Source: Pacificibacter marinus (GTDB taxonomy: Bacteria; Pseudomonadota; Alphaproteobacteria; Rhodobacterales; Rhodobacteraceae). Taken from it: DNA of 64,000 bases. Below, one piece after another: positions 25,763 through 34,960 of this stretch. The translations under genes were made by a program, and so were the position numbers. Every line of letters begins with the position of its first letter. Within the stretch, counting starts at the first letter, position 1. Where the stretch lies: NCBI RefSeq assembly GCF_018860665.1, contig NZ_JAHKPK010000017.1, positions 124,001 through 188,000 on the forward strand, written 5' to 3'. Below the pieces are notes generated by a model, which was not told where the DNA came from, searched no databases, and was given only the letters and a program-made list of their open reading frames with translations.

Positions 25763-27540
25763 AACCCGTCGTCCTATGTCTGAACCGCTCTGGCGAAGAG
25801 GTGGCCCGCAAGGTCGCCGCATTGCTTGGCGCCGAACTTCATGGCCGTGAAAATCGTACATCTTGCGATGTGACCTTTGCCAACGCGCTTGATCACGCGC
25901 GCGATTTGTTCGCCGCTGGTGTGCCGATCGTGGGGGTTTGTGCCTCGGGCATTTTGATCCGCGCTGTGGCGCCCTTGTTGTCTGACAAACGCAGCGAGCC
26001 GCCGGTGTTGTCTGTCTCGGACGATGGCGCTGTTGTGATCCCGCTTTTGGGTGGTCATCGCGGGGCAAATCGCATGGCACGCGAGATTGCTGTTGGTATT
26101 GGCGCGCAAGCGGCGGTGACAACCGCTGGCGATATCGGGCTTGGAATTGCTTTGGACGAGCCGCCTTTGGGCTATCGTTTGGCAAATCCTGAAGACGCAA
26201 AAAACGCCATGGCGACGCTGCTGTCTGGCGAAGGTGTCAGTCTTGTTGGCGACAATATTTTTGGCCTTGAAGACGTGGATGGCGCTGTCGAACTATGCGT
26301 CACCGATGCGCCAATGAAAGGCAATGCGGACAAGCTGGTCTATCATCCACAGCGCTATGCTTTGGGGGTTGGATGTGCACGCAATGCGGACCCTGAAGAA
26401 TTGTGGGATCTGGTGCAAAAGACATTGTACGACAACGGGATTGCCTCTGGTGCGATTGCATCTGTGAACACCATTGATCTGAAAGCGGACGAGCCTGCGA
26501 TGAACCAATTGGCGGCGCGATTGGATGTGCCGTTGCGCTTGTTTACAGCCGCAGAATTGGAAGAGCAGGCCGCAGATTTGGCAAACCCATCCGAAGTGGT
26601 GTTTGCCGAAGTGGGCTGTCATGGAGTGTCCGAAGGTGCGGCTTTGGCAGCTGGCGGGACGCTGAGTGTTGAAAAGCAAAAAACGGCCAATACCACCTGT
26701 GCTTTAACGCGTGCCAATGCACCAATCACCGAATTTGCAGGCCGCGCGCGTGGGCGACTGTCTGTGGTTGGTATCGGACCGGGGCAGGCCGCTTGGCGCA
26801 CGCCTGAGGTGTCGAAGCTGGTGTCACAAGCCGAAGAACTTGTGGGCTATGGCCTATACATCGATTTGCTTGGACCGCTGGCGGCGGGTAAGACACGGTC
26901 CGATTTTCCACTGGGTGGCGAAGAGGATCGATGCCGTTACGCGTTAGAGCAAGCGGCCCTTGGTAAAAACGTCGCACTTGTGTGCTCTGGTGATGCTGGC
27001 ATTTATGCCATGGCGGCTTTGGTGTTCGAACTGTTGGATCGTGGTCCTGACGCGCACGGCGTATCAGATGCGGCGCACCGTGTTGAGGTTGTCTGTTCCC
27101 CTGGTGTGTCCGCGTTGCAAGGTGCTGCGGCTCGCGCTGGCGCGCCTTTGGGACATGATTTTTGTGCCATTTCGTTGTCGGATTTGCTGACACCGCGTGC
27201 TGATATCGTGCGTCGTTTGAATGCCGCCGCCGAGGGCGATTTTGTTATCGCGTTTTACAATCCGGTGTCGATGAAACGTCGGACATTGTTGGCCGAAGCG
27301 CGCGACATTTTGTTGAAACATCGCCCCGCCGATACGCCTGTTATGCTTGCCTCGAATCTTGGGCGCCCGACTGAGAATGTGCGCTATCGTCGCCTTGATG
27401 AGTTGGAAGTCGATGAGGTCGATATGCTGACGGTTGTGTTGGTCGGATCAAGCAATTCACGTTTGGCCCAACTTGGCGAAGGGCCGCGCATGTATACGCC
27501 GCGTGGCTATGCCCGTAAAATTGATGGAGATCTCTCATGA
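25753..27540 (+). CDS. cobJ: CbiG-CobJ fusion: cobalt-precorrin-5A hydrolase-like + precorrin-3B C17-methyltransferase
   Basis: A 595-residue protein with a GTG start. Residues 1 to about 330 form a CbiG-like part: VGVCASGILIRAVAP and LLGGHRGANRMAREIA in the central region, then a CobE/CbiG C-terminal part with GVGCARNADPEE and FAEVGCHGVSEGAALA. From about 334 on it is CobJ (VVGIGPGQAAWRTPE, CSGDAGIYAMAALV, FYNPVSMKRR), normal in size. CobJ contracts the ring and methylates C17. CbiG opens the lactone in the anaerobic route, while its C-terminal part equals CobE of the aerobic route. A complete CbiG in an otherwise aerobic-looking operon is notable. Confidence 0.92.
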   Translation: MAVKPVVLCLNRSGEEVARKVAALLGAELHGRENRTSCDVTFANALDHARDLFAAGVPIVGVCASGILIRAVAPLLSDKRSEPPVLSVSDDGAVVIPLLGGHRGANRMAREIAVGIGAQAAVTTAGDIGLGIALDEPPLGYRLANPEDAKNAMATLLSGEGVSLVGDNIFGLEDVDGAVELCVTDAPMKGNADKLVYHPQRYALGVGCARNADPEELWDLVQKTLYDNGIASGAIASVNTIDLKADEPAMNQLAARLDVPLRLFTAAELEEQAADLANPSEVVFAEVGCHGVSEGAALAAGGTLSVEKQKTANTTCALTRANAPITEFAGRARGRLSVVGIGPGQAAWRTPEVSKLVSQAEELVGYGLYIDLLGPLAAGKTRSDFPLGGEEDRCRYALEQAALGKNVALVCSGDAGIYAMAALVFELLDRGPDAHGVSDAAHRVEVVCSPGVSALQGAAARAGAPLGHDFCAISLSDLLTPRADIVRRLNAAAEGDFVIAFYNPVSMKRRTLLAEARDILLKHRPADTPVMLASNLGRPTENVRYRRLDELEVDEVDMLTVVLVGSSNSRLAQLGEGPRMYTPRGYARKIDGDLS

Positions 27541-28304
27541 CCGTTTACTTTATTGGCGCTGGTCCGGGCGATCCTGAATTGCTGACCAAAAAGGCTGAGC
27601 GCTTGATCGGTGAATGTCCTGTCTGCCTATATGCGGGGTCTCTTGTGCCATCCGAGGTTGTTGCGGGCGCACCTGCGGGCGCGCTGGTGATGGATACAGC
27701 ACCGATGACATTGGAAGACACCCATGCACAGATCAAACTGGCGCATGACAAAGGCCAAAATATTGCACGGGTGCACAGTGGTGATCCGTCTTTATATGGG
27801 GCCATTGCAGAACAAATTCGCCGCTTGCGTGCAGATGGTATCGACTATGAAATCATCCCCGGTGTGCCGGCCTATGCGGCAGCTGCTGCAGCTTTGGGAC
27901 AAGAACTCACCATTCCTGAGATTGCGCAGTCTATCGTTTTGACCCGCGTTTCGATGAAATCCACGTCAATGCCTGCGGGCGAAACTTTGGAAAATTTTGC
28001 CAAAACGGGGGCCACTTTGGCGATCCATTTGGGCGTGCGCAATTTGCGTGAAATCGAACGCCAACTTGTGCCGCACTATGGCGCAGATTGCCCTGTGGCC
28101 GTGGCCTACCGCGTTGGTTGGCCTGACCAGATGATGATTCGCGGCACCTTGAGCGATATTCGTGAAAAAGTTCGTGCAGAAAAGATCACACGCACCGCTT
28201 TGATTTTGGTGGGGCCTGCGCTTGGCGAAGTGGCTGATTTTAAAGATTCTGCGCTATATGATCCTGCAATGCCGCATGTTTTGCGTCCAAAGGTGAAACC
28301 TTAA
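27537..28304 (+). CDS. cobM: Precorrin-4 C11-methyltransferase CobM
   Basis: A 255-residue tetrapyrrole methylase with VYFIGAGPGDPELLTKKA at the N-terminus, VHSGDPSLYGAIAEQIRRL and IIPGVPAYAAAAAALG, characteristic of CobM/CbiF. It adds the C11 methyl group to give precorrin-5. It is the last gene of the overlapping operon and follows cobJ by ATGA. The next gene is about 100 bases away and has its own promoter-like sequence. Confidence 0.95.
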   Translation: MTVYFIGAGPGDPELLTKKAERLIGECPVCLYAGSLVPSEVVAGAPAGALVMDTAPMTLEDTHAQIKLAHDKGQNIARVHSGDPSLYGAIAEQIRRLRADGIDYEIIPGVPAYAAAAAALGQELTIPEIAQSIVLTRVSMKSTSMPAGETLENFAKTGATLAIHLGVRNLREIERQLVPHYGADCPVAVAYRVGWPDQMMIRGTLSDIREKVRAEKITRTALILVGPALGEVADFKDSALYDPAMPHVLRPKVKP

Positions 28305-28333
28305 TGCGTCTAGGCGATGTGCGTCATATAAGG

Positions 28334-28366
28334 TTAACTTGACCTCAACTATGTTCCGTCCATGAT
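28334..28366 (+). promoter_or_regulatory. Promoter candidate with CtrA-like half-sites
   Basis: TTGACC (28339-28344) and CATGAT (28361-28366) are 16 bases apart and score fairly as a sigma-70 promoter for the 120-residue ORF downstream. TTAA-N7-TCAA (28334-28348), one base off a CtrA box, overlaps the -35 element. Both calls are tentative. Confidence 0.35.
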
Positions 28367-28401
28367 GTGAGGAGCTCACCCTTCAGCATTTTGGAGACGT
28401 C

Positions 28402-28764
28402 ATGTCCGAATATATGTCCGAATTTTTACCCAAGGAAGTTCTTGAAGGGCTTGAGCTTGCGCGCAAACGTGATTTGAAACGTCGCTCACGTCTTCGGGTG
28501 CGCACAGAGCAGGATGTCTATCCGATCATAAAGCTGTGGGACCAAGGCTTTACGGTTGCGCACGACAGTGCAGAGAATTTGCGCGGCCTCGTTGATATTT
28601 ATGACGGTGCGCGCCATTTGTATCAGGCGTTGATTGTTGCGTCGCATGATGATGGTTTCGCGATGAGTTTTGATTTCAAACGTTCAACAGCTGCCACAGA
28701 CGGGCCTGCATTAGACTATGATCAGGACATGGACGCACCGATAGCTTTATTGCCGCGCCACTGA
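28402..28764 (+). CDS. Hypothetical protein
   Basis: A 120-residue soluble protein. The ATG at 28402 has GGAG upstream; a second in-frame ATG four codons on is possible. The N-terminal part is basic (ARKRDLKRRSRLRVR), the middle looks like beta-strands (GLVDIYDGARHLYQALIVAS), and the C-terminal region is acidic. I do not recognise a characterised family. It sits downstream of the B12 operon with its own promoter candidate and converges on the aminotransferase gene. Confidence 0.7.
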   Translation: MSEYMSEFLPKEVLEGLELARKRDLKRRSRLRVRTEQDVYPIIKLWDQGFTVAHDSAENLRGLVDIYDGARHLYQALIVASHDDGFAMSFDFKRSTAATDGPALDYDQDMDAPIALLPRH

Positions 28765-28786
28765 GTGACGCGACAGTAGATGGTGT

Positions 28787-29968
28787 TTACTGCGAGTCGC
28801 CAAAGGCTTGCGCCAGACGCTCAGTCGCTTCAATGACCACATTGCGTGGTGTCGCCAAGTTGAAGCGCAGGTAAGTGTCGCCGCCCGTGCCAAAGGTTGG
28901 CCCGTGGTTGGGTGCGATTTTGGCAATATCTTGGACGCGTTTTGTAAACTCATCACGGCTCATGCCTGTGCCCGCGAAATCCACCCATGCCAGATAGGTT
29001 GCCTCTAGCGGCATGGATTTCAGACCCGGAATGGCATTGATCGCGGCATCAAACAGGCGGTGGTTCTCGGCTAGATAGGTCACAAGGTCGTCGACCCATG
29101 CGGCACCTTCTGGCGAATAAGCGGCGGTGGCCATAGCCAGACCAAAGGAATTTGGCGATATCCCAAGACCCATCATGCGCTTGGCAAAGCGTTTGCGCAG
29201 CGCGGCGTCTTCGATGATCACATTGCCAGAATGTGTGCCAGCGATGTTAAAGGTTTTTGTGGTGGCCGTCATCATAACCAAACGGTCTGTGATGTCTTTG
29301 AAAGCGGCCATCGGGGTGTGCTTGGCACCTGAGAACACCAGATCATGGTGAATTTCATCAGATACCAAAATCAGGTCATGGCGTTTGCAAAAATCTGCCA
29401 CGCCTTGCAGTTCATCCGTGGTCCAAACGCGCCCGCCCGGATTGTGCGGTGAGCACAAAATGAGCATGGTCTCATGACCTTTCATCTGTGTGTCCCAAGT
29501 TTTGAAATCCATCACGTATTTGCCATCTTCCAAGGCTAGCTGGCATTCGACAACCTCGCGGTCGGCCGCTTTGATGGTGCGTGCAAAGGCGTGATACACA
29601 GGCGTCAACAATACGATGCCGTCGCCTTGTTTTGTAAAAGCATCAAGGCACATGCCTGTGCCATTGACCAAGCCGTGGGTGGTGAAAATCCAATCAGCCT
29701 CAACATCCCAACCGTGACGGTTTTTCATCCACCATCGGATCGCATCTTTATAGGCGGTCTCATCACCGAAATACCCAAATATTCCATGCGCAGACATATT
29801 CTTGACGGCGTCTTGCACACAGTTTGGAGGGCGAAAGTCCATATCGGCCACCCACATCGCGATGCCATCCTCGGCAGGAACGCCATAAATAGGCTCCATC
29901 ATGTCCCATTTGGCGCAATGTGTTCCAAAGCGTGGGATGATCTCGTCAAAGGGGGATGTGTTGGTCAT
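28787..29968 (-). CDS. MalY/PatB-type aminotransferase (putative cystathionine beta-lyase)
   Basis: A 393-residue fold-type I PLP enzyme. The N-terminal signature MWVADMDFRPP, LCSPHNPGGRVW and the PLP lysine in TTKTFNIAGTHSG are typical of the MalY/PatB subgroup. Members cleave C-S bonds of cystathionine, cysteine conjugates or, in some roseobacters, sulfur compounds; the exact substrate cannot be read here. It is monocistronic, with about 130 bases to the divergent def gene. Confidence 0.85.
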   Translation of the reverse strand: MTNTSPFDEIIPRFGTHCAKWDMMEPIYGVPAEDGIAMWVADMDFRPPNCVQDAVKNMSAHGIFGYFGDETAYKDAIRWWMKNRHGWDVEADWIFTTHGLVNGTGMCLDAFTKQGDGIVLLTPVYHAFARTIKAADREVVECQLALEDGKYVMDFKTWDTQMKGHETMLILCSPHNPGGRVWTTDELQGVADFCKRHDLILVSDEIHHDLVFSGAKHTPMAAFKDITDRLVMMTATTKTFNIAGTHSGNVIIEDAALRKRFAKRMMGLGISPNSFGLAMATAAYSPEGAAWVDDLVTYLAENHRLFDAAINAIPGLKSMPLEATYLAWVDFAGTGMSRDEFTKRVQDIAKIAPNHGPTFGTGGDTYLRFNLATPRNVVIEATERLAQAFGDSQ

Positions 29969-30101
29969 GGGCTGTCCTCGTTGTTTGGAATGACCCTAGT
30001 CATTGCTTTTGGAAAAGAAAAACCACTTTTTTGAGTGTTCGCGTGCATAGCGTGATGGCGCGATATTGCACCAAGGCGTGCAAAAGATTACATGCATGGG
30101 C

Positions 30102-30623
30102 ATGACACTTAAACCGATCTTGATCCATCCCGACCCGCGCCTGAAAAAGGCCTGTGATCCTGTGAGCACTTTTGACAAAGAGCTGGCGGCCCTCACAGAT
30201 GATATGCTTGAAACCATGTACGACGCACCGGGCATCGGTTTGGCCGCACCGCAGATTGGTGTAATGAATCGCCTGATCGTCATGGATTGCGTCAAGGAAG
30301 AGGGTGGAACGCCTGAGCCAATGGCGCTGGTCAACCCGAAAGTGGTCTGGGAAAGCGAAGAGCAAAACGTCTACGAAGAAGGCTGCTTGTCCATCCCTGG
30401 TCAATACGGCGAGGTGGAACGCCCCAAAATGGTGCGGGTGACGTGGCAAGATGTGACCGGCGCTGAAAAAGAACAAGAGTTCGACGCGTTGTGGGCGACC
30501 TGTGTGCAGCATGAAATCGATCACTTGGATGGCAAGTTGTTCATCGATTACCTAAAGCCAATGCGACGCCAAATGATCACGCGTAAAATGCAAAAATACA
30601 AACGCGAATTGGCGCGCGAATAA
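30102..30623 (+). CDS. def: Peptide deformylase
   Basis: A 173-residue protein from the ATG giving MTLKPILIHPDPRLKK; another ATG two codons earlier is possible, and the true start is uncertain because no strong ribosome site is present. All three active-site motifs are intact: GIGLAAPQIG (44-53), EGCLS with the metal-binding C95, and QHEIDHLDG with H137, catalytic E138 and H141. It removes the formyl group from nascent proteins. It heads a def / def-like / fmt cluster, pairing deformylation and formylation genes. Confidence 0.95.
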   Translation: MTLKPILIHPDPRLKKACDPVSTFDKELAALTDDMLETMYDAPGIGLAAPQIGVMNRLIVMDCVKEEGGTPEPMALVNPKVVWESEEQNVYEEGCLSIPGQYGEVERPKMVRVTWQDVTGAEKEQEFDALWATCVQHEIDHLDGKLFIDYLKPMRRQMITRKMQKYKRELARE

Positions 30624-30693
30624 ACTGAACCGCGTTGTGGGCATCGCGTCGACGACGACAAGATATCCGCTGCCCTTATTTGAACGGTGCCCC

Positions 30694-31197
30694 ATGACCT
30701 CACGCGCTTTTATTCCCTATCCCGACAAACGCCTTAAAACGGTTTGCCCGCCAGTTGAGGCCATCACCGATGAAATCCGCCAGATTTGGGCCGACATGGT
30801 CGAGACGATGGATGCGATGCCCGGATATGGTTTGGCGGGGCCACAGATCGGTGTGCTGCAACGCTTGGCTGTTGTGGATTGTTCTGAGGAACGTGGCAAG
30901 GCTGTGTTGATGGCCAACCCCAAAGTGCTTCACGCATCGTCGCAGCCGCGCGAACACGAAGAGGCCTCTCCCAATTTACCCGGCATGTCTGCTGTTATTT
31001 CGCGTCCGCGGGCAGTGACCGTTCAGTTTTTGAACGCTCAAGGTGAGATGGAAGAACGAGATTTTGTGAATCTCTGGGCCACATCGGTGCAGCACCAGAT
31101 CGATCACCTGAACGGTAAAATGTATTTCGACAATCTCAAGTCGGTCAAACGTCAGATGTTTTTGAAAAAAGCCAAGAAGACAGGAGCGATAAAATGA
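30694..31197 (+). CDS. Deformylase-like protein with degenerate active site
   Basis: A 167-residue protein homologous along its full length to the adjacent deformylase; I chose the ATG at 30694 ([15 protein letters not shown]) because the frame upstream has no family similarity. Motif 1 is [10 protein letters not shown]. Motif 2 reads EEASPNLPG where EEGCLSIPG is expected, so the metal-ligand cysteine becomes S92. Motif 3 reads QHQIDHLNG, so the catalytic glutamate becomes Q135. Both histidines remain. It is very unlikely to deformylate peptides by the normal mechanism, yet the frame is intact and coupled to fmt by ATGA. Confidence 0.88.
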   Translation: MTSRAFIPYPDKRLKTVCPPVEAITDEIRQIWADMVETMDAMPGYGLAGPQIGVLQRLAVVDCSEERGKAVLMANPKVLHASSQPREHEEASPNLPGMSAVISRPRAVTVQFLNAQGEMEERDFVNLWATSVQHQIDHLNGKMYFDNLKSVKRQMFLKKAKKTGAIK

Positions 31198-32099
31198 GAG
31201 TGATTTTCATGGGATCGCCCGCGTTTTCTGTGCCAGTTTTGGACGAACTGCTTGCGGCAGGTCACGAGATCGCTTGCGTGTATTGCCAACCCCCACGCCC
31301 TGCGGGACGCGGCAAAAAGGACCGCCCAACGTCGGTTCATGCGCGCGCCGAAGAGCTTGGTTTGATGGTGCGCCATCCGCTTAATTTCAAAGACCCTGTT
31401 GATGTGGCAGACTTTGAAGCCTTACAAGCGGATGTTGCTGTGGTTGTGGCTTACGGTTTGTTGTTGCCGCAAGCCTTGCTAGATGCGCCCGCTAAGGGCT
31501 GTTTGAATATTCACGCATCTTTGTTGCCGCGCTGGCGGGGCGCCGCGCCTATTCATCGCGCTATATTAGAGGGCGATGTTGAGACCGGCGTGTGCATCAT
31601 GCAGATGGAAGCGGGGCTTGATACTGGCCCTGTGTTGATGCGTATAGAAACTGATATCGAGGCCGAAGACACCACAGAAACCCTGCATGATCGCCTATCT
31701 GAAATCGGGGCTGCAGCAATCACTGACGCTTTGTTTGCGCTTGATGCATTAACACCTGAGGCGCAACCGCTTGAGGGTGTCACCTACGCCAAGAAAGTCA
31801 CCAAAGCCGAGGCGCAAATCGATTGGTCGCAACCGGCGCAAAAAGTTGATCGCCAAATCCGCGGGCTGTCGCCTTTCCCAGGCGCTTGGAGCAGCTACAA
31901 TGGTGAGCGGATCAAGTTCCACATGTCTAAAGTCAGCGATGCGACTGGGTCCGTCGGCGAAGTCGTTGGACCGTTCACAATCGCTTGCGGGGAGGGCGCG
32001 GTTGAAATTCTCACTGCGCAGCGCGAAGGAAAACGTGCTATGCCTGTAGCAGAGATCCTTAAAGGTCTCGATTTGCCAATAGGCACGACGTTTGAGTGA
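31194..32099 (+). CDS. fmt: Methionyl-tRNA formyltransferase
   Basis: A 301-residue protein with the N-terminal formyltransferase domain ([15 protein letters not shown], catalytic region [22 protein letters not shown]) and the C-terminal tRNA-binding OB-like domain. It transfers a formyl group from 10-formyl-THF to Met-tRNAfMet. It overlaps the degenerate deformylase gene by ATGA; the length is slightly short but within the family range. Confidence 0.96.
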   Translation: MRVIFMGSPAFSVPVLDELLAAGHEIACVYCQPPRPAGRGKKDRPTSVHARAEELGLMVRHPLNFKDPVDVADFEALQADVAVVVAYGLLLPQALLDAPAKGCLNIHASLLPRWRGAAPIHRAILEGDVETGVCIMQMEAGLDTGPVLMRIETDIEAEDTTETLHDRLSEIGAAAITDALFALDALTPEAQPLEGVTYAKKVTKAEAQIDWSQPAQKVDRQIRGLSPFPGAWSSYNGERIKFHMSKVSDATGSVGEVVGPFTIACGEGAVEILTAQREGKRAMPVAEILKGLDLPIGTTFE

Positions 32100-32108
32100 G
32101 GAGCTAAA

Positions 32109-32351
32109 ATGTTTCCAGTTCTGATCGGCACGGTGGTGATCGCGGGAATCGTCGGTTACATCACAGAAAAAACTGGCTTTACCAGAAACGGCTATCTGCA
32201 ATCGATCATCATTTGCATCGGAGGCGCGTTTTTGGCCTATTTCATCAAGCTTATGTTTGGCATTGGTCTGCGCCCTGCTGGTGTGAACGCCATTGTTTCG
32301 TCGCTTGGTGCTTTGATCATCGTGCCGACGCATTGGCGCAAAAGAAGATAG
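32109..32351 (+). CDS. Small GlsB/YeaQ-like membrane protein
   Basis: An 80-residue protein with three hydrophobic segments, glycine-rich, ending in a basic tail. It resembles the transglycosylase-associated (GlsB/YeaQ/YmgE) family, inner-membrane proteins linked to envelope stress. It starts nine bases after fmt and is followed by a second protein of the same type, suggesting a tandem pair. Confidence 0.65.
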   Translation: MFPVLIGTVVIAGIVGYITEKTGFTRNGYLQSIIICIGGAFLAYFIKLMFGIGLRPAGVNAIVSSLGALIIVPTHWRKRR

Positions 32352-32361
32352 GATTCCAATC

Positions 32362-32601
32362 ATGCCCGTTCTTATGCTTATTATTATTGGTGCAGCGGCC
32401 GGTTTTTTGGCCACGCGGATGATGAAGCTCGACACAAGTATCTTGATGACTGTCGCGATTGGTGTCGTAGGGGCCTTGATCGGCGGGCTGATTTTGCGCG
32501 CCGTTAGCGTTCTAGCGGGTGCCTTGGGCGGGTTTGTCGGCGCAGTTTTGGGGGCATTGATTTTGATCTGGGCTTGGAAGACGCTGAAAGACCGACGCTA
32601 A
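32362..32601 (+). CDS. Small Gly-rich membrane protein, second of a tandem pair
   Basis: A 79-residue protein almost wholly made of three hydrophobic helices with glycine-rich turns (AAAGFLATRMMKLDTS, GVVGALIGGLILRA). This is the layout of the GlsB/YeaQ family of stress-related membrane proteins. It is ten bases downstream of a similar gene and is followed directly by a 43-residue membrane ORF. Its function is not established. Confidence 0.65.
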   Translation: MPVLMLIIIGAAAGFLATRMMKLDTSILMTVAIGVVGALIGGLILRAVSVLAGALGGFVGAVLGALILIWAWKTLKDRR

Positions 32602-32733
32602 ATGTTTTCACTGATGGCAATCCCCGGCATGGCCCTGCGCATTCTCATCAGCCTGTGCATCTGGCTGATGTTTCGCCCCGGTGGATGGTTTGTCGTCTGC
32701 TGTCTTGGCATTGCGGCCACGTGGTATCTTTAG
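32602..32733 (+). CDS. Putative 43-residue membrane peptide
   Basis: An ORF of 43 codons begins on the base after the preceding stop (TAA then ATG). It encodes MFSLMAIPGMALRILISLC and a second hydrophobic segment ending GIAATWYL, so it is a short membrane-spanning peptide. No strong ribosome site is seen; translation would rely on coupling. It ends just before the converging TRIC gene. It may be a chance ORF. Confidence 0.4.
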   Translation: MFSLMAIPGMALRILISLCIWLMFRPGGWFVVCCLGIAATWYL

Positions 32734-32737
32734 GTTT

Positions 32738-33361
32738 TTACGCGCGTGGCGGACGGGATTTGTATGTAGGCAAGGCCCAACCCAGCAAAATGCTGCCTGC
32801 CCGCAATGCAAAGGTCAAAACGCCGCAAGCCAGATAGGTGTAAACTGCTGGTAGCTCAAAATGTGATCCGACAACCATCGCCACAGATCCGGCAAAAGCG
32901 GCTGTCGCGTAAAGTTCGCCTTGCTTTAAAATCAAAGGCACCTCGTTGCACACAACATCGCGCATCAAGCCACCAAAACTGCCTGTCGCAACTCCCATCA
33001 AAACAACGATAACGGGGGAGTGACCGAGCTTTAAGGCAACCCCTGAGCCAGCAGAAACGGCCACTGCAAGCGCGATTGCATCGGCCCAAACAACGGCTTT
33101 CAGCCGACTTTCCAATCGGTGTGCGGTTAGAAATACAATCACTGAGGTTATGACGGCCACAATGATATATGTGGGCTCCGCGATCCAAAACACGGCATCC
33201 CGATTGAGCAGAACATCGCGAATGGTCCCGCCGCCCACGGCGGTCAAGCAGGCGATAAACGCAAACCCGATCAGATCAAGCTGTTGACGCGATGCCACCA
33301 GCGCGCCGGACAGGGCGAACACCAAAACGGAGGCATAATCCAAAAGCGCCAGAGGGCTCAT
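32738..33361 (-). CDS. TRIC-type cation channel family protein (UPF0126/YicG)
   Basis: A 207-residue protein with about seven hydrophobic segments arranged as two repeats, each with the glycine signature ([12 protein letters not shown] and [14 protein letters not shown]). This is the bacterial trimeric intracellular cation channel family, homotrimeric potassium-permeable channels of the inner membrane. Its start overlaps the rnhA stop by ATGA, so it is last in an ispH-rnhA-TRIC unit. Confidence 0.88.
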   Translation of the reverse strand: MSPLALLDYASVLVFALSGALVASRQQLDLIGFAFIACLTAVGGGTIRDVLLNRDAVFWIAEPTYIIVAVITSVIVFLTAHRLESRLKAVVWADAIALAVAVSAGSGVALKLGHSPVIVVLMGVATGSFGGLMRDVVCNEVPLILKQGELYATAAFAGSVAMVVGSHFELPAVYTYLACGVLTFALRAGSILLGWALPTYKSRPPRA

Positions 33362-33819
33362 GCGCGTGTCTTTTTATATGGGGCCATGCCCGCGCGCGCC
33401 AATTCATCAGCGTGCTCGTTTTCCGCGTGGCCTGCATGGCCTTTGATCCATTTCCACGTCACTTTATGTGTGGCTTGGGCCGCATCAATGCGCTGCCAAA
33501 GATCAACGTTTTTGACGGGCTTTTTGTTAGATGTCTTCCAACCGTTGCGTTTCCAGCCGTGAATCCAATTTGTTACGCCGTTTTTCACATAGGCGCTGTC
33601 GGTGGTGATGGTGATGTCTGTCGAGCGTGTCAGAGTTTCCAACGCACTGATCGCGGCCAAAAGCTCCATCCGGTTGTTGGTGGTGTCCGCTTCGCCGCCT
33701 TTAAGTTCGCGTTCTTTCAACACAACAGCGCCATCCATCGCGCGCATCAAAACGCCCCACCCGCCAGGGCCAGGATTTCCAGAGCAAGCACCATCAGTCC
33801 AAGCGTGAATTTCGGGCAT
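33358..33819 (-). CDS. rnhA: Ribonuclease HI
   Basis: A 153-residue protein from the ATG giving [17 protein letters not shown]; a GTG three codons earlier is an alternative. The catalytic acids are in [33 protein letters not shown] and ENEHADELA, all intact. It cleaves RNA in RNA-DNA hybrids. It lies 36 bases after ispH and overlaps the TRIC gene. Confidence 0.96.
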   Translation of the reverse strand: MPEIHAWTDGACSGNPGPGGWGVLMRAMDGAVVLKERELKGGEADTTNNRMELLAAISALETLTRSTDITITTDSAYVKNGVTNWIHGWKRNGWKTSNKKPVKNVDLWQRIDAAQATHKVTWKWIKGHAGHAENEHADELARAGMAPYKKTRA

Positions 33820-33855
33820 GTCTGTCACTTTCTGTAGGGGTTAATTCTGTACGGG

Positions 33856-34818
33856 TTATGCAGGCACGCGCAACACGCGTGGGACTTTAAATTCGATGTT
33901 TTCTTGTGCGGTTTCGACCAATTCGACCGTCACGTCAAAACGCGCACGGAAGGCATCGATCACCTCGTTGACCAAAACCTCAGGGGCGGACGCGCCAGCC
34001 GTGATGCCGATGGACGAGATGCCAGTCAATGCACGCCAATCGATATCTGTCGCGCGCTGCACCAATTGCGCATAGGCGCAGCCGTTGGCGGAACCGACCT
34101 CAACTAGGCGTTTGGAGTTGGATGAATTCGGCGCGCCGATCACCAAAAGTCCGTCAATTTTGCTCGAGATGGCTTTGACCGCAGCTTGGCGGTTGGTGGT
34201 GGCGTAACAAATGTCTTCTTTATGAGGCCCAACGATGGTTGGGAAGCGCGTGCGTAACGCGTCAATGATATCGATGGTGTCATCAACCGACAGCGTGGTT
34301 TGCGTGATAAAGGCCAATTTATTTGGATCACGCACCGATAGGTCTGCAACGTCTGCGGGGGTCTCGACCAAAAGCACTTCGCCGTCGGGCAGTTGACCCA
34401 TGGTGCCTATGGTTTCGGGGTGTCCTGCGTGGCCAATCATCACCATCTGCAATCCCGCTTCAGAATGACGTTCGGCTTCAATATGGACTTTGGACACAAG
34501 CGGGCAGGTGGCATCGACATAGACCATTTCACGCTTGGCGGCTTCTGCAGGTATGGCTTTTGGCACGCCATGCGCAGAAAAAATGACAGGGCGATCATCG
34601 GGGCACTCGTCCAGTTCTTCGACAAACACGGCACCTTTGTCGCGCAGAGAATCCACCACAAATTTATTGTGTACGATCTCGTGGCGCACATAAACGGGTG
34701 CGCCCCATTTTTCGATGGCGAGTTCTACAATTTTGATTGCGCGATCTACGCCCGCGCAAAAACCACGCGGCGCAGCAAGATATAACGTGAGGTCTGGTTT
34801 GGTCAAAGTGTGCATCAT
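33856..34818 (-). CDS. ispH: 4-hydroxy-3-methylbut-2-enyl diphosphate reductase IspH
   Basis: About 320 residues from the ATG at 34818; in-frame ATGs at 34830 and 34815 are alternatives, and the open frame to 34884 is unlikely to be translated. The three [4Fe-4S] cysteines are in [20 protein letters not shown] and [12 protein letters not shown]. The substrate motifs [19 protein letters not shown] and [11 protein letters not shown] are present. It performs the last step of the non-mevalonate isoprenoid pathway. Confidence 0.95.
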   Translation of the reverse strand: MMHTLTKPDLTLYLAAPRGFCAGVDRAIKIVELAIEKWGAPVYVRHEIVHNKFVVDSLRDKGAVFVEELDECPDDRPVIFSAHGVPKAIPAEAAKREMVYVDATCPLVSKVHIEAERHSEAGLQMVMIGHAGHPETIGTMGQLPDGEVLLVETPADVADLSVRDPNKLAFITQTTLSVDDTIDIIDALRTRFPTIVGPHKEDICYATTNRQAAVKAISSKIDGLLVIGAPNSSNSKRLVEVGSANGCAYAQLVQRATDIDWRALTGISSIGITAGASAPEVLVNEVIDAFRARFDVTVELVETAQENIEFKVPRVLRVPA

Positions 34819-34906
34819 CGGCCCATCCATTCTTTGATCAATATCTAAGCTGCCTACAGCGGCGCGTCCATGGGTGCGGTACAAGAATTATGGCACAAAT
34901 AGAATC

Positions 34907-34935
34907 GCCCCCCGCGCAGGTTAAGCGAAGGGGGC
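34907..34935. terminator. GC-rich hairpin downstream of NYN gene
   Basis: GCCCCC (34907-34912) pairs with GGGGGC (34930-34935). It lies between the NYN-domain gene stop and the ispH start, both on the minus strand. There is no strong T-run after it on that strand, so it may be a weak terminator or leader hairpin. Confidence 0.35.
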
Positions 34936-34960
34936 TAAAAACTAGAAAAATTTTAACGAA

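Noticed and set aside
25184-26200. A 338-residue minus-strand ORF across cobI and cobJ
   Set aside because: It is composed of low-information Arg/His/Gln-rich sequence antisense to well-supported genes.
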